This document shows positions 1 through 7,817 of a DNA stretch of 46,590 bases, one piece after another. Source of the stretch: Planctomycetales bacterium (lineage in GTDB: Bacteria; Planctomycetota; Planctomycetia; Pirellulales; Pirellulaceae); contig JAGQPR010000008.1 of NCBI GenBank assembly GCA_020426625.1, positions 1-46,590 on the forward strand. Reading direction: 5' to 3'. Under the pieces are notes generated by a model, which searched no databases, was not told where the DNA came from, and worked only from the letters and a program-made list of their open reading frames with translations. The first letter of the stretch is position 1, and each line of letters starts with the position of its first letter. The position numbers and the translations under genes are program-made.

Positions 1-2
1 GT

Positions 3-92
3 CGATTCCTCAAGCAAAGTCGAAATGCAGAGGACATCATCCAGCTCTTAGAAGAGGCTGACGACAATCATTTTGAGAACTGCGCTCGGTAA
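3..92 (+). CDS. C-terminal fragment, possibly PTS EIIA (PtsN-like)
   Basis: An open frame enters from the left edge and ends at TAA 90-92, giving 29 residues with a charged, helical ending (FLKQSRNAEDIIQLLEEAD). Only the tail is visible, so no catalytic residue can be checked. It reads like the last helix of an EIIA-Ntr/fructose-type domain, and it lies just before ptsH and ptsI on the same strand, where a PtsN-like protein would make sense as phosphate acceptor. The family call is inference from context; it could be any protein with a helical C-terminus. Confidence 0.4.
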   Translation, partial: RFLKQSRNAEDIIQLLEEADDNHFENCAR

Positions 93-214
93 TCGCACCC
101 GACTACTCTGCCATCCATCCTTGAGCACGTGAATTGAACAATCTTTGGCGTCCCATCAGGGCCACCGCTCGGTAGCCCGCTGGCACGGCGACTTGATAGG
201 TTATTGAACTCGCA

Positions 215-526
215 ATGGCATCCGCAACCGAGAAAGTTGTGACAGTAGTGAACCCCATGGGGATTCACATGCGCCCCGCCGACCAAATATCGCGGGCTGC
301 CAAGCGATTTCAATCCAAGATTGAAATAGAGAAAGACGGTCAATCGATTGACTGCAAAAGCATTATCAACATATTGACCCTCGGTGCCCGTCAAGGTACC
401 CAACTCAATTTGCGCGCCAGTGGAGTCGATGCAGACGAGGCGGTGGCGGTTTTAGCAGGCCTGTTTGCACGCGGATTCGACGATTGCGAATCCGATTCGG
501 AGGTAGTCATTCCAGAACCGAGTTAG
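215..526 (+). CDS. ptsH: HPr phosphocarrier protein
   Basis: This 103-residue cytoplasmic protein carries phosphate from enzyme I to EIIA domains. The active-site signature GIHMRPAD contains the phosphorylatable histidine at His18 (family consensus GLHARPA). The regulatory-serine region reads KSIINILTLGARQGT, with Ser49 where HPr kinase acts in other bacteria. Both motifs and the length fit the family (85-105 residues), with an acidic C-terminal tail. The ATG at 215 is preferred although its Shine-Dalgarno is poor. It is followed by ptsI on the same strand after 208 bases. No sugar permease gene is visible, so a regulatory PTS (Ntr-like) is likely; that is inference. Confidence 0.93.
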   Translation: MASATEKVVTVVNPMGIHMRPADQISRAAKRFQSKIEIEKDGQSIDCKSIINILTLGARQGTQLNLRASGVDADEAVAVLAGLFARGFDDCESDSEVVIPEPS

Positions 527-549
527 CATCATCAGACGCGTTGCAATAA

Positions 550-565
550 CTGGTAATTTAACCAG
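550..565 (+). other. Small hairpin between ptsH and ptsI
   Basis: CTGGT and ACCAG form a 5-bp stem with a 6-base A/T loop, 24 bases after the ptsH stop. There is no following T-run, so it is not a convincing terminator. It could stabilise the ptsH mRNA end or have no function. Confidence 0.2.
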
Positions 566-734
566 CGGTTGTATTCGCTTTGTTGCCCTCTCGCTTTATA
601 CCTCGCCAATCTAATCCACTTTATGAATACACATCCACAAAACCTATTCCGCAATCGGTCTTGTCTTGCGCGCCTGCGTCGGGCACTGCCCTTTTCTTCA
701 GGTCGAATTGTGGGTCTGTACTGTAACGATACTC

Positions 735-2480
735 ATGCTCGAACTGCAAGGCATTGCGGTCTCGCCGGGAGTTGCCATCGGAAAGGTTTTGATCCTAGAC
801 CGTGAAGGTTATCGGATTACTCGCTCTCAGATCGATTCCACTGACCGCCAGATCGAATTAGAACGCTTGAAGACGGCAATCGCCGAGGCATCCTCGCGTC
901 TGGACCAGCATCGACAACGCTCAACCGATGCGATTGGCGAACATGTGGGTGCGATCTTTTCCGCCCACCAGGGACTTCTCCAAGATCCATCGCTGCAGAG
1001 CGAGTGGTTTCGCTATATCGACGAGCATTGCTACAGCGCCGAGTTCGCTGTTTCGGCGGTCTTGAACCGATATGCCCGGGCCTTTCGCAGTATGGGGTCG
1101 GACGCGATGAGCGAGCGGGCCACGGACATTCGCGATGTCGAGCGCACGCTGTTGGAAGCTCTCGGTGGACATCCGATGGAACAAACCGGAGGTGACGGAC
1201 AATCCGTCTTGGTCAGCCACGACCTCACTCCAAGTGAGACCGCCAACCTGGACACAGCGAAGATACTCGGCTTCTGTACCGAAGTCGGAGGGCCAGGAGG
1301 GCATACCGCCATCGTCGCCCGCGGGATGGAAATCCCAGCTGTGGTTGGCTTAGGCCGTTTCATGCACCGCATCGAAACGAATGCCGAAATTATCGTCGAT
1401 GGATTTCGCGGCACGGTAATTTTGCAACCAGATGAATCGACACTACAGCGATATCGTGAGCGGAAGAAAGATCGTTTTATTCGCGCAGAAAAACTGACGC
1501 AAATACGCGATCTGCCAGCAGTCACCAAGGACGGAACGAAGATTTCATTGCTGGCCAACATCGAGTTTGCCCATGAGGTTGCGCCCTGCTTGGAGCGCGG
1601 AGCTGAAGGTGTCGGACTATACCGCACGGAATTCATGTTCCTTGCGGCCGACGGAGAACCGACCGAGCAGCAGCAATTCGAAAACTACTTGGAAGTAATC
1701 CAGGCCCTGCCCGATCTGCCCGTCATCATGCGCACGTTGGACTTGGGAGCGGACAAAATCGGTTCTTTGGCGAGCGCGGAACCCGAGAGCAATCCATTTC
1801 TTGGACTGCGAAGTATACGTTTGTCACTCCGACAACCAAGAATGTTTCGCAATCAATTGCGCGCCATGCTGCGTGCTTCCGCTTTCGGCAAGCTGAAGAT
1901 CATGTTTCCGTTGGTGTCCACTTTAAACGAACTGCGCATGGCCCGCATGCTGTTGAGGCAGGTCCGCGAAGACTTGGAGGAAGAGGGCGTCCCGCTGGCG
2001 GAAAGGACTGAAGTGGGGATGATGGTCGAAGTGCCCGCAGCCGTATTGATGCTGGATCACTTTATCAAGGAGGTCGACTTTATTAGCCTCGGTACCAACG
2101 ATTTGATTCAATACACAATGGCTGTCGACCGGGGAAATGAATTCGTTGCCGATTTGTACGCTGGACACGACCCTGCAGTAATACGCTTGATCCGATCCTC
2201 TGTAGAAGTTGCCAATCGCAATAACGTGGATGTCAGTGTATGCGGTGAAATGAGCGCTAATCCCAAGACTGCGCTCATGCTGGTCGGCATGGGGGTACGC
2301 ACTTTGTCGGCTCCGCCCGCCGCTCTGCCGCTCGTCAAACAGGCGGTGCGCAATGTTGACCTTACCGATTGCCAGCAAATCGCAACTCGCGTATTCGACT
2401 TTGGTACCGCCCGTGAAGTGGACGCTTTCCTCCAGCAGAGGTTTGCGGAGCTGCTCCCAGAAATGGCAATTGGAGTCTAA
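735..2480 (+). CDS. ptsI: Phosphoenolpyruvate-protein phosphotransferase (enzyme I)
   Basis: Enzyme I takes phosphate from PEP and passes it to HPr in the cytoplasm. The ATG at 735 starts MLELQGIAVSPGVAIGKV, the usual EI beginning, giving 581 residues (family about 575); the open frame extends 5' but that part has no EI similarity. The phospho-histidine loop is GGPGGHTAIVARGMEIPAV with His190 (E. coli His189); the usual Ser before His is Gly here. The C-terminal PEP-binding barrel shows the TEFMFL segment, DLGADK, SLGTNDLIQYTMAVDR and CGEMSANP with the catalytic Cys. It lies downstream of ptsH and 3 bases before the next gene, suggesting co-transcription. Confidence 0.94.
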   Translation: MLELQGIAVSPGVAIGKVLILDREGYRITRSQIDSTDRQIELERLKTAIAEASSRLDQHRQRSTDAIGEHVGAIFSAHQGLLQDPSLQSEWFRYIDEHCYSAEFAVSAVLNRYARAFRSMGSDAMSERATDIRDVERTLLEALGGHPMEQTGGDGQSVLVSHDLTPSETANLDTAKILGFCTEVGGPGGHTAIVARGMEIPAVVGLGRFMHRIETNAEIIVDGFRGTVILQPDESTLQRYRERKKDRFIRAEKLTQIRDLPAVTKDGTKISLLANIEFAHEVAPCLERGAEGVGLYRTEFMFLAADGEPTEQQQFENYLEVIQALPDLPVIMRTLDLGADKIGSLASAEPESNPFLGLRSIRLSLRQPRMFRNQLRAMLRASAFGKLKIMFPLVSTLNELRMARMLLRQVREDLEEEGVPLAERTEVGMMVEVPAAVLMLDHFIKEVDFISLGTNDLIQYTMAVDRGNEFVADLYAGHDPAVIRLIRSSVEVANRNNVDVSVCGEMSANPKTALMLVGMGVRTLSAPPAALPLVKQAVRNVDLTDCQQIATRVFDFGTAREVDAFLQQRFAELLPEMAIGV

Positions 2481-2483
2481 CGC

Positions 2484-3158
2484 GTGAACAAAACGAGATT
2501 GCGAATTCGGTTTTCGAAGACAGGTGACCTTCGTTGGATCGGCCATCTTGATTTGGCCAGACTATGGGAACGGATGCTGCGCCGTGCCGGACTGAAGCTG
2601 GCTTTTAGTGAAGGATTTCATCCCAAGCCGAAAATCAATTTTCCCTCTGCGCTCGCTTTGGGGATCGAAGGACTGAACGAAGTTGTTGAACTTGAGATTA
2701 TTGGGCATGTCGATTTGCCGCAGACGCAGACTGACATTGCCAGCCAAATGCCAGCGGGCATGCAATTGTTGAGCATCTCGTGTCCAGACTTTGCTACGGG
2801 CAAGGTGCGCGTGCGGTCCAGCACTTACCGCATCCGCATTCCAAGCGAGCACGTTGCCCTTGTCGAAAGCAGCATTGGCGAACTCCTGAGCTCAACAGGC
2901 GTGACCATCGATAGGGAGGGCAAACTGATCGAGTGCGACCCACGTGATGGAATCTTCCAAGTTTGGCTGGAAGATGATTTGCTCCATTTCACCTTGCCCA
3001 CCCTCGCCAGAGCGTCGATACGCCCGTCCGAGCTGCTCAACCTACTGGGTTTGCCTTCGCTCTTGGAGAGCGGCGAAATCCTGCAGCGAGTTTCAATTGA
3101 CGTCAACGATACAACTCAACCTGATGCACAACGCGACAAACAAGTTATAGAACAATAG
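2484..3158 (+). CDS. TIGR03936 / DUF2344 radical-SAM-associated protein
   Basis: The 224-residue product begins with RIRFSKTGDLRWIGHLDLARLWERMLRRAGL, followed by EGFHPKPKINFPSALALGIEG, the conserved block of the TIGR03936 (DUF2344) family. In many bacteria this domain is fused to or next to a radical SAM protein (TIGR03960) and often precedes the RNase E/G gene, as it does here. The biochemical role is not established to my knowledge. GTG at 2484 starts 3 bases after the ptsI stop, so translation is probably coupled to ptsI. The radical SAM partner is not in this window. Confidence 0.85.
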   Translation: MNKTRLRIRFSKTGDLRWIGHLDLARLWERMLRRAGLKLAFSEGFHPKPKINFPSALALGIEGLNEVVELEIIGHVDLPQTQTDIASQMPAGMQLLSISCPDFATGKVRVRSSTYRIRIPSEHVALVESSIGELLSSTGVTIDREGKLIECDPRDGIFQVWLEDDLLHFTLPTLARASIRPSELLNLLGLPSLLESGEILQRVSIDVNDTTQPDAQRDKQVIEQ

Positions 3159-3236
3159 GCAGCGACTGAGCTGTCATACATCAATTTCAATTGGCCACAT
3201 GAAGGCCCAGACCAAACCAGAGAAGAGGAATGGAAT

Positions 3237-4859
3237 ATGCGAAAGGAAATGTTGATCAACGTTTCGCAACCGGAAGAATGCCGGATCGCGATAATGGAAG
3301 ACAATGTATTAGAAGAACTGTACACGGAGAGGGCGAGCCAGAATAACTACGCCGGCAATATCTACAAGGGTAAGATTGTCAATCTGGAGCCCAGCATCCA
3401 AGCGGCCTTTGTCGACTTTGGCGTTGGACGCAATGGCTTTCTGCACATTAGCGACGTGGAACCGCAATACTTCCGGCAAGCTGGCTATGACCCGGAAGAG
3501 ATTATGGACGGTAACATCCCAGGAGCTGATATCGATGACAGTGACGGCGAAGGCGCTCCACCGGCCCGGCGTAGACGGCAGGGCATGCGCAGCACACGCC
3601 CTCGTTTTAAACCGCCCATTCAAGAGATTTTTCGCCGCGGGGACGAAGTTCTCGTGCAAGTCATCAAAGAGGGAATTGGCTCCAAGGGACCAACTCTTTC
3701 AACCTATATCAGCATCCCAGGTCGATACCTGGTACTTATGCCTGCTCTTGGGCGAGTGGGAGTCAGCCGCAAGATCGAAGACGAAAAGCAAAGACGTGAA
3801 TTGAGGCAGATCCTACTGGATTTGAACCCTCCCAAAGGACTTGGCTTCATTGTCCGCACCGCTGGCCAAGAGCGCACTCGCCGCGAACTCTCACGCGATA
3901 TGGCCTACTTGCTGCGACTATGGAAGGTTCTTGTAAAGCGAGTCAAGAACACGCCTTCGCCAGCGGACATCTACGAAGAAAGCGACATGATCATTCGTAC
4001 GATCCGCGATATTTTTACCGAGGATATCGATACGATCCTAGTTGACGAGAAAGCCGCTTATGAGCGCGCCAAGGAGTTTCTGCAGCTGGTAATGCCACGC
4101 TACGTAGGACGACTGAAGTACTACGATGGCCGCGAACCGTTGTTCCACAAATACGACCTGGAAAAGGAAATCGCCAAGATCCAATGTCGGACCGTCCCGC
4201 TGAAGGGCGGCGGATCCATTGTGATTGACCCGACCGAAGCCCTCGTGGCCATAGATGTGAATAGCGGTTCTTTCCGCACCGACGACTCTGCTGAAGACTC
4301 CGCCTTCCAGCTGAACATGTCCGCCGCCAAGGAAATCGCGCGACAACTGCGTCTGCGTGATCTGGGCGGTGTGATCGTCAACGACTTTATCGATATGAGG
4401 CGCGAATCTCACCGTCGCAAAGTTGAACGATCCCTACGAGATGCCATGCGCCGCGATCGGGCCAGGACAAAGATCTTGCGAACCAGCCCGTTCGGACTGA
4501 TCGAAATGACTCGCCAGCGAATTCGACCAAGCTTGAAGCGTAGCGTGTACGAAGATTGCCCTTGTTGCCAAGGCCGCGCAGTTGTTAAGACTGGCGAAAG
4601 TATGGCTATTGAAGTGGTGCGAATTTTGATGATGGCCTGCCAGCAACCTAAAGCTAGTCGAGTGACCATTCGCGTGAATGATAAAGTCGCTGCCTACTTG
4701 AACAATAAGAAACGCCGCGACGTGATTCATATTGAGGAAGCAACGGGAACTTCAGTTCAGATCCTTGGCAGCGAGGGCCTATTTCCTGAGCATCTAGAGT
4801 GTGATTGCCGCGATGCCGATGGCAACGCTATTACACTGTCCTTCCTCCAAGAGGTTTAG
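3237..4859 (+). CDS. rng: Ribonuclease E/G family endoribonuclease
   Basis: This 540-residue endonuclease is expected to process rRNA and mRNA 5' ends. It starts with INVSQPEECRIAIMEDNVLEELYTE, followed by an S1 domain (about residues 37-165) interrupted by a charged insert (DDSDGEGAPPARRRRQG). The metal-binding catalytic aspartates of RNase E are present: Asp340 in AIDVNSGSF and Asp383 in VNDFIDM. The Zn-link is C441-P-C-C444. There is no long C-terminal degradosome scaffold, so it is RNase G-like in length. ATG 3237 has the purine-rich AGAAGAGGA ribosome site at 3221-3229. It lies 78 bases downstream of the DUF2344 gene and 11 bases before the epimerase gene. Confidence 0.93.
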   Translation: MRKEMLINVSQPEECRIAIMEDNVLEELYTERASQNNYAGNIYKGKIVNLEPSIQAAFVDFGVGRNGFLHISDVEPQYFRQAGYDPEEIMDGNIPGADIDDSDGEGAPPARRRRQGMRSTRPRFKPPIQEIFRRGDEVLVQVIKEGIGSKGPTLSTYISIPGRYLVLMPALGRVGVSRKIEDEKQRRELRQILLDLNPPKGLGFIVRTAGQERTRRELSRDMAYLLRLWKVLVKRVKNTPSPADIYEESDMIIRTIRDIFTEDIDTILVDEKAAYERAKEFLQLVMPRYVGRLKYYDGREPLFHKYDLEKEIAKIQCRTVPLKGGGSIVIDPTEALVAIDVNSGSFRTDDSAEDSAFQLNMSAAKEIARQLRLRDLGGVIVNDFIDMRRESHRRKVERSLRDAMRRDRARTKILRTSPFGLIEMTRQRIRPSLKRSVYEDCPCCQGRAVVKTGESMAIEVVRILMMACQQPKASRVTIRVNDKVAAYLNNKKRRDVIHIEEATGTSVQILGSEGLFPEHLECDCRDADGNAITLSFLQEV

Positions 4860-4870
4860 GTAAGGGTCTC

Positions 4871-5884
4871 ATGCAAACCATTTTGGTTACCGGGACCGCC
4901 GGGTTTATCGGATTCCATCTTGCTGGCGCCTTGCTCAAGCAGGGTTTCCGGGTTATCGGACTGGATAACATAAACGACTACTACAGCGTTCAACTCAAAC
5001 GAGACCGTTGCAAGCAATTGGACGGCCAGCCCGGTTTCCACTTTTACCATGCCGACTTGGCGGACAAAGCTCGTTTGAATGAAATCTTTGCCGAACATCA
5101 GTTCGAGCGAGTTGTCCATCTGGCGGCACAGGCTGGCGTGCGATACTCGCTCGAGCACCCAGAAGTCTACATCGATAGTAACTTAGTGGGATTTGCCAAC
5201 ATCCTGGAAGCCTGTCGTCATCATCACGTGGGACACTTGATGTATGCCAGTAGCAGCAGCGTCTATGGAGCCAATAAAAAGCAGCCTTTTTCAGTTCACG
5301 ACAACGTCGATCATCCGGTCAGTCTGTACGCAGCCACCAAGAAAGCCAACGAGCTGATGGCTCATACGTACAGCCATCTGTACGGCATACCAACCACTGG
5401 CCTCCGGTTTTTTACCGTGTACGGTCCGTGGGGGCGCCCGGATATGGCACTCTATCTGTTCACGCAGGCCATATTCGCTGACCGACCCATCGACGTATTT
5501 AACGGTGGTCAAATGCGTCGGGACTTTACGTACATCGACGACATCGTTGAGGCGCTGGTGCGACTGGTCAACACGATTCCAGCCCCCGACAACCTATTTG
5601 ACGCTATGCAACCCGACCCAGGTTCGAGCCAAGCTCCCTATCGCGTCTACAACATCGGCAACAATCAGCCCGAAGAACTCGAAAGGTTTATCGAAGTGCT
5701 GGAAAATTGCATCGGCAAGAAGGCCACTAAACGCATGCAAGAAATGCAGCCTGGCGACGTTCCCGAAACATTTGCTGACGTGAGCGACCTTGAGCGAGTC
5801 ATCAACTTTCGGCCATGCACGCCAATCGAAGACGGAATTGCCAATTTCGTAGACTGGTACAAGAAATATCACGGCGTCTCGTGA
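4871..5884 (+). CDS. NAD-dependent epimerase, UDP-glucuronate 4-epimerase-like
   Basis: This 337-residue extended short-chain dehydrogenase has the Rossmann motif GTAGFIG (Gly8-Gly14) and the catalytic Tyr153-x3-Lys157 in LYAATKK, preceded by the SSSSVYG strand. DNINDYY after the second strand, RFFTVYGPWGRPDMA and FTYIDDIVE match UDP-glucuronate 4-epimerases (LpsL/CapI type), which make UDP-galacturonate for surface polysaccharides. UDP-glucose 4-epimerase remains possible from sequence alone. ATG 4871 is chosen because the Rossmann strand starts right there; the open frame upstream overlaps the RNase gene. It starts 11 bases after the RNase stop and could be co-transcribed with it. Confidence 0.88.
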   Translation: MQTILVTGTAGFIGFHLAGALLKQGFRVIGLDNINDYYSVQLKRDRCKQLDGQPGFHFYHADLADKARLNEIFAEHQFERVVHLAAQAGVRYSLEHPEVYIDSNLVGFANILEACRHHHVGHLMYASSSSVYGANKKQPFSVHDNVDHPVSLYAATKKANELMAHTYSHLYGIPTTGLRFFTVYGPWGRPDMALYLFTQAIFADRPIDVFNGGQMRRDFTYIDDIVEALVRLVNTIPAPDNLFDAMQPDPGSSQAPYRVYNIGNNQPEELERFIEVLENCIGKKATKRMQEMQPGDVPETFADVSDLERVINFRPCTPIEDGIANFVDWYKKYHGVS

Positions 5885-6054
5885 TGGGCGCGTCTTTTCG
5901 CAGAACGACTCAACTATCTAAGTAAAAGCTGCCCACAGGTCGCTTAAAAGACAGAGATATTGGCGAGGAAAGCTAGGAGCAGGCGAAGCGACCGAATGGC
6001 CTCGACTATCCGGCCGCGGCCTTGCACTCAAACAGTCAAGGCTGCAAACACAAC

Positions 6055-6381
6055 CTAAGCTCGCTTGCGGTCCAGGACCCGTTGCAGGATCGACATCCAA
6101 GTTTGATTCAGTTTGAGCGTGACCTCGCTGACATTTTTTCCATCTTCTGGTTCAAACTCGATCTCGAATCCAGCGGTTGCCAGTGTGTCATTGGGACTCT
6201 TGCCAGCCTGGCAAGCTTTCCAAAATCGAACGCTTCGCAAGGTGCTCTCTGCCTTCGTCGTAGCAGTTTCACTGGTAATGGTAGCAACCGTCTTGGTGAC
6301 CTCGGGTGTCAAGCTAGTCATCATCTCCTGACGCAAGCCATCCGCCCAATTCTTCCAACGCGTTTTTTCTTGTACCGACAT
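6055..6381 (-). CDS. Small hypothetical protein, 108 aa
   Basis: I do not recognise this protein. It is soluble, has no signal peptide or membrane segment, is rich in Thr, Glu and Lys, and includes the stretch TKTVATITSETATTKAEST. A good Shine-Dalgarno (GGAAGGTGAG) stands just before the ATG, which supports this strand over the overlapping plus-strand frame, whose product is low-complexity and has no ribosome site. It is flanked by long non-coding stretches and faces the epimerase gene convergently. Confidence 0.6.
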   Translation of the reverse strand: MSVQEKTRWKNWADGLRQEMMTSLTPEVTKTVATITSETATTKAESTLRSVRFWKACQAGKSPNDTLATAGFEIEFEPEDGKNVSEVTLKLNQTWMSILQRVLDRKRA

Positions 6382-7004
6382 TTCTCACCTTCCGAATTAC
6401 CTAACTGACTCTCTAAGGGAATTGCCTTAAGCCCAGGAAATCTAGACCCGAACGTAAATCGCTACGCACGGCAACCGCTGTGCTCCATCAAGGTCAGCAA
6501 ACTTTTTCACCGAATCTTTACACGCCAGCAATCCGCATTTGCGTCTCAAGCCGTCCAACTAACTAAATTGTCCTAAGACAACCCGTACAACCATTCTAAG
6601 CGTTGGACTTTGCCTGCTCAAACAAATCTCAATTCAAGGGCTCGACCGCGCGAATCGAGATATAGTTTGGTTGCGCTGACCGGGCTTTTCGCTGAATTAG
6701 CCTTTTAAACACCCGATCGATTGCGCATTTCCGCGTGAAACACCTATGATACCCCAAATAGTCTGGTCTGTCTTGATGGTCGATTTCGCTTCTTAGGCTA
6801 TAAATCTGACGTTGTTTGGAAGGCGTTCGCGTAAGCGTACACCGACTAGATTCCGTTCCGCTAGATATTGACCGATGATTCTCCCTCCCTCATTAAGCTA
6901 ACCACCTCTCGCTTGAAGCGGTATTTTTGGTTAAATTGTCTCCACCTCCCCTTCGGTTTGCCGCAATTTTTGCACAGTAGCAGCTTGAAGAAGGAGTGTT
7001 TTTG
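6382..7004. other. Intergenic region between divergent genes
   Basis: About 620 bases with no supportable gene. It must hold the promoters of the small minus-strand gene and of the histidine kinase. An imperfect palindrome TAAGG-GAATTG-CCTTA sits near 6414-6429, about 30 bases upstream of the minus-strand ATG. Pyrimidine-rich stretches occur before the kinase gene (about 6884-6955). No tRNA-like or transposon-like structure was seen. Confidence 0.5.
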
Positions 7005-7817
7005 GTGGGCCGAGCCTTAGTCGTGGAAACATCCAGGCGCGTGATGCAATCGACAAATTCCTCCGACAATTTGACGCCAGCCGGTCCGGATTCGCAGTTC
7101 TTGGGCCGTCTGGTGCACGAATTGCGTTCGCCAGCTCACGCCATCTCCTGCTTCCTTGATATATATGAGAAATCGACGCGAGATCTCAAACTCCCTGAAG
7201 ATGCTAGCGAGGCCATTGGGATAATTGAACGGTCGTCGGGCGATTTACGCCTGCTATTGCGGTCTTTGTCTCGCTACGCCCACTCGTTTGATGCCAAGCA
7301 GATACAAAGTCTTTCGCTTGCCAATCTGGTCAACTCGGCATGGCTCGAAGTCCAACGCAAACATGCAGACGTTGAAGGCGCCCGCCTTGTGACAGATGGA
7401 ATCGACATAGAAATCATGGCGGACGAGTTGGCATTCGCCAACGCACTCCATTGCATCTTTGATAACACGCTTCGGTATCGTAGCCAGGACCGGCAATTGC
7501 AAGTGGACGTGCGAGCAGATCGTTCAGGTCAGCTCATCCGTCTATCGATCGAGGATAATGGCATAGGGATTCAGTCAGAATTCTTGCACAAATGCTACCA
7601 GCCTTTTGGCAGATTGCACGCCCGTCATCTCTATCCAGGAGCTGGATTAGGAATTCCTACAGCGACCAACTGTTTGCAACATGTCCACGGTCAGCTAAGG
7701 ATTGAAAGCACATTCGGCTCTGGCACGATGGTGCACATGGAGTTTAATCCGGCGGTGGCAGTGCCTAACGAGCATTGCGCCTCGCTTCCAAGCGATTCAA
7801 GTCACGACGAATCTTAG
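7005..7817 (+). CDS. Soluble sensor histidine kinase
   Basis: This protein of about 270 residues contains only the transmitter module. The HisKA box is FLGRLVHELRSPAHAI with His38 as the phosphorylation site. The HATPase domain has the N-box FDNTLRY, G1 DNGIGI, F-box CYQPFGRL and G2 GAGLGI. There is no transmembrane segment and no recognisable sensor domain, so it must receive its signal from a partner or from the short N-terminus. GTG 7005 is chosen because AAGGAG (6991-6996) lies 8 bases before it; GTG 6996 would overlap that site. No response regulator is adjacent. The 3' end overlaps the convergent kinase gene by 53 bases. Confidence 0.85.
   Translation: MGRALVVETSRRVMQSTNSSDNLTPAGPDSQFLGRLVHELRSPAHAISCFLDIYEKSTRDLKLPEDASEAIGIIERSSGDLRLLLRSLSRYAHSFDAKQIQSLSLANLVNSAWLEVQRKHADVEGARLVTDGIDIEIMADELAFANALHCIFDNTLRYRSQDRQLQVDVRADRSGQLIRLSIEDNGIGIQSEFLHKCYQPFGRLHARHLYPGAGLGIPTATNCLQHVHGQLRIESTFGSGTMVHMEFNPAVAVPNEHCASLPSDSSHDES

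Noticed and set aside
6022..6408. Plus-strand frame of 128 codons opposite the small minus-strand gene
   Set aside because: It lacks a ribosome site, its product has low-complexity Ser/Leu-rich sequence, and the opposite strand has a strong Shine-Dalgarno and better composition.
6910..6930. CGCTTGAAGCG followed by a T-rich stretch as a terminator
   Set aside because: The palindrome leaves a stem of only 3 bp once a real loop is allowed, and no gene ends just upstream.
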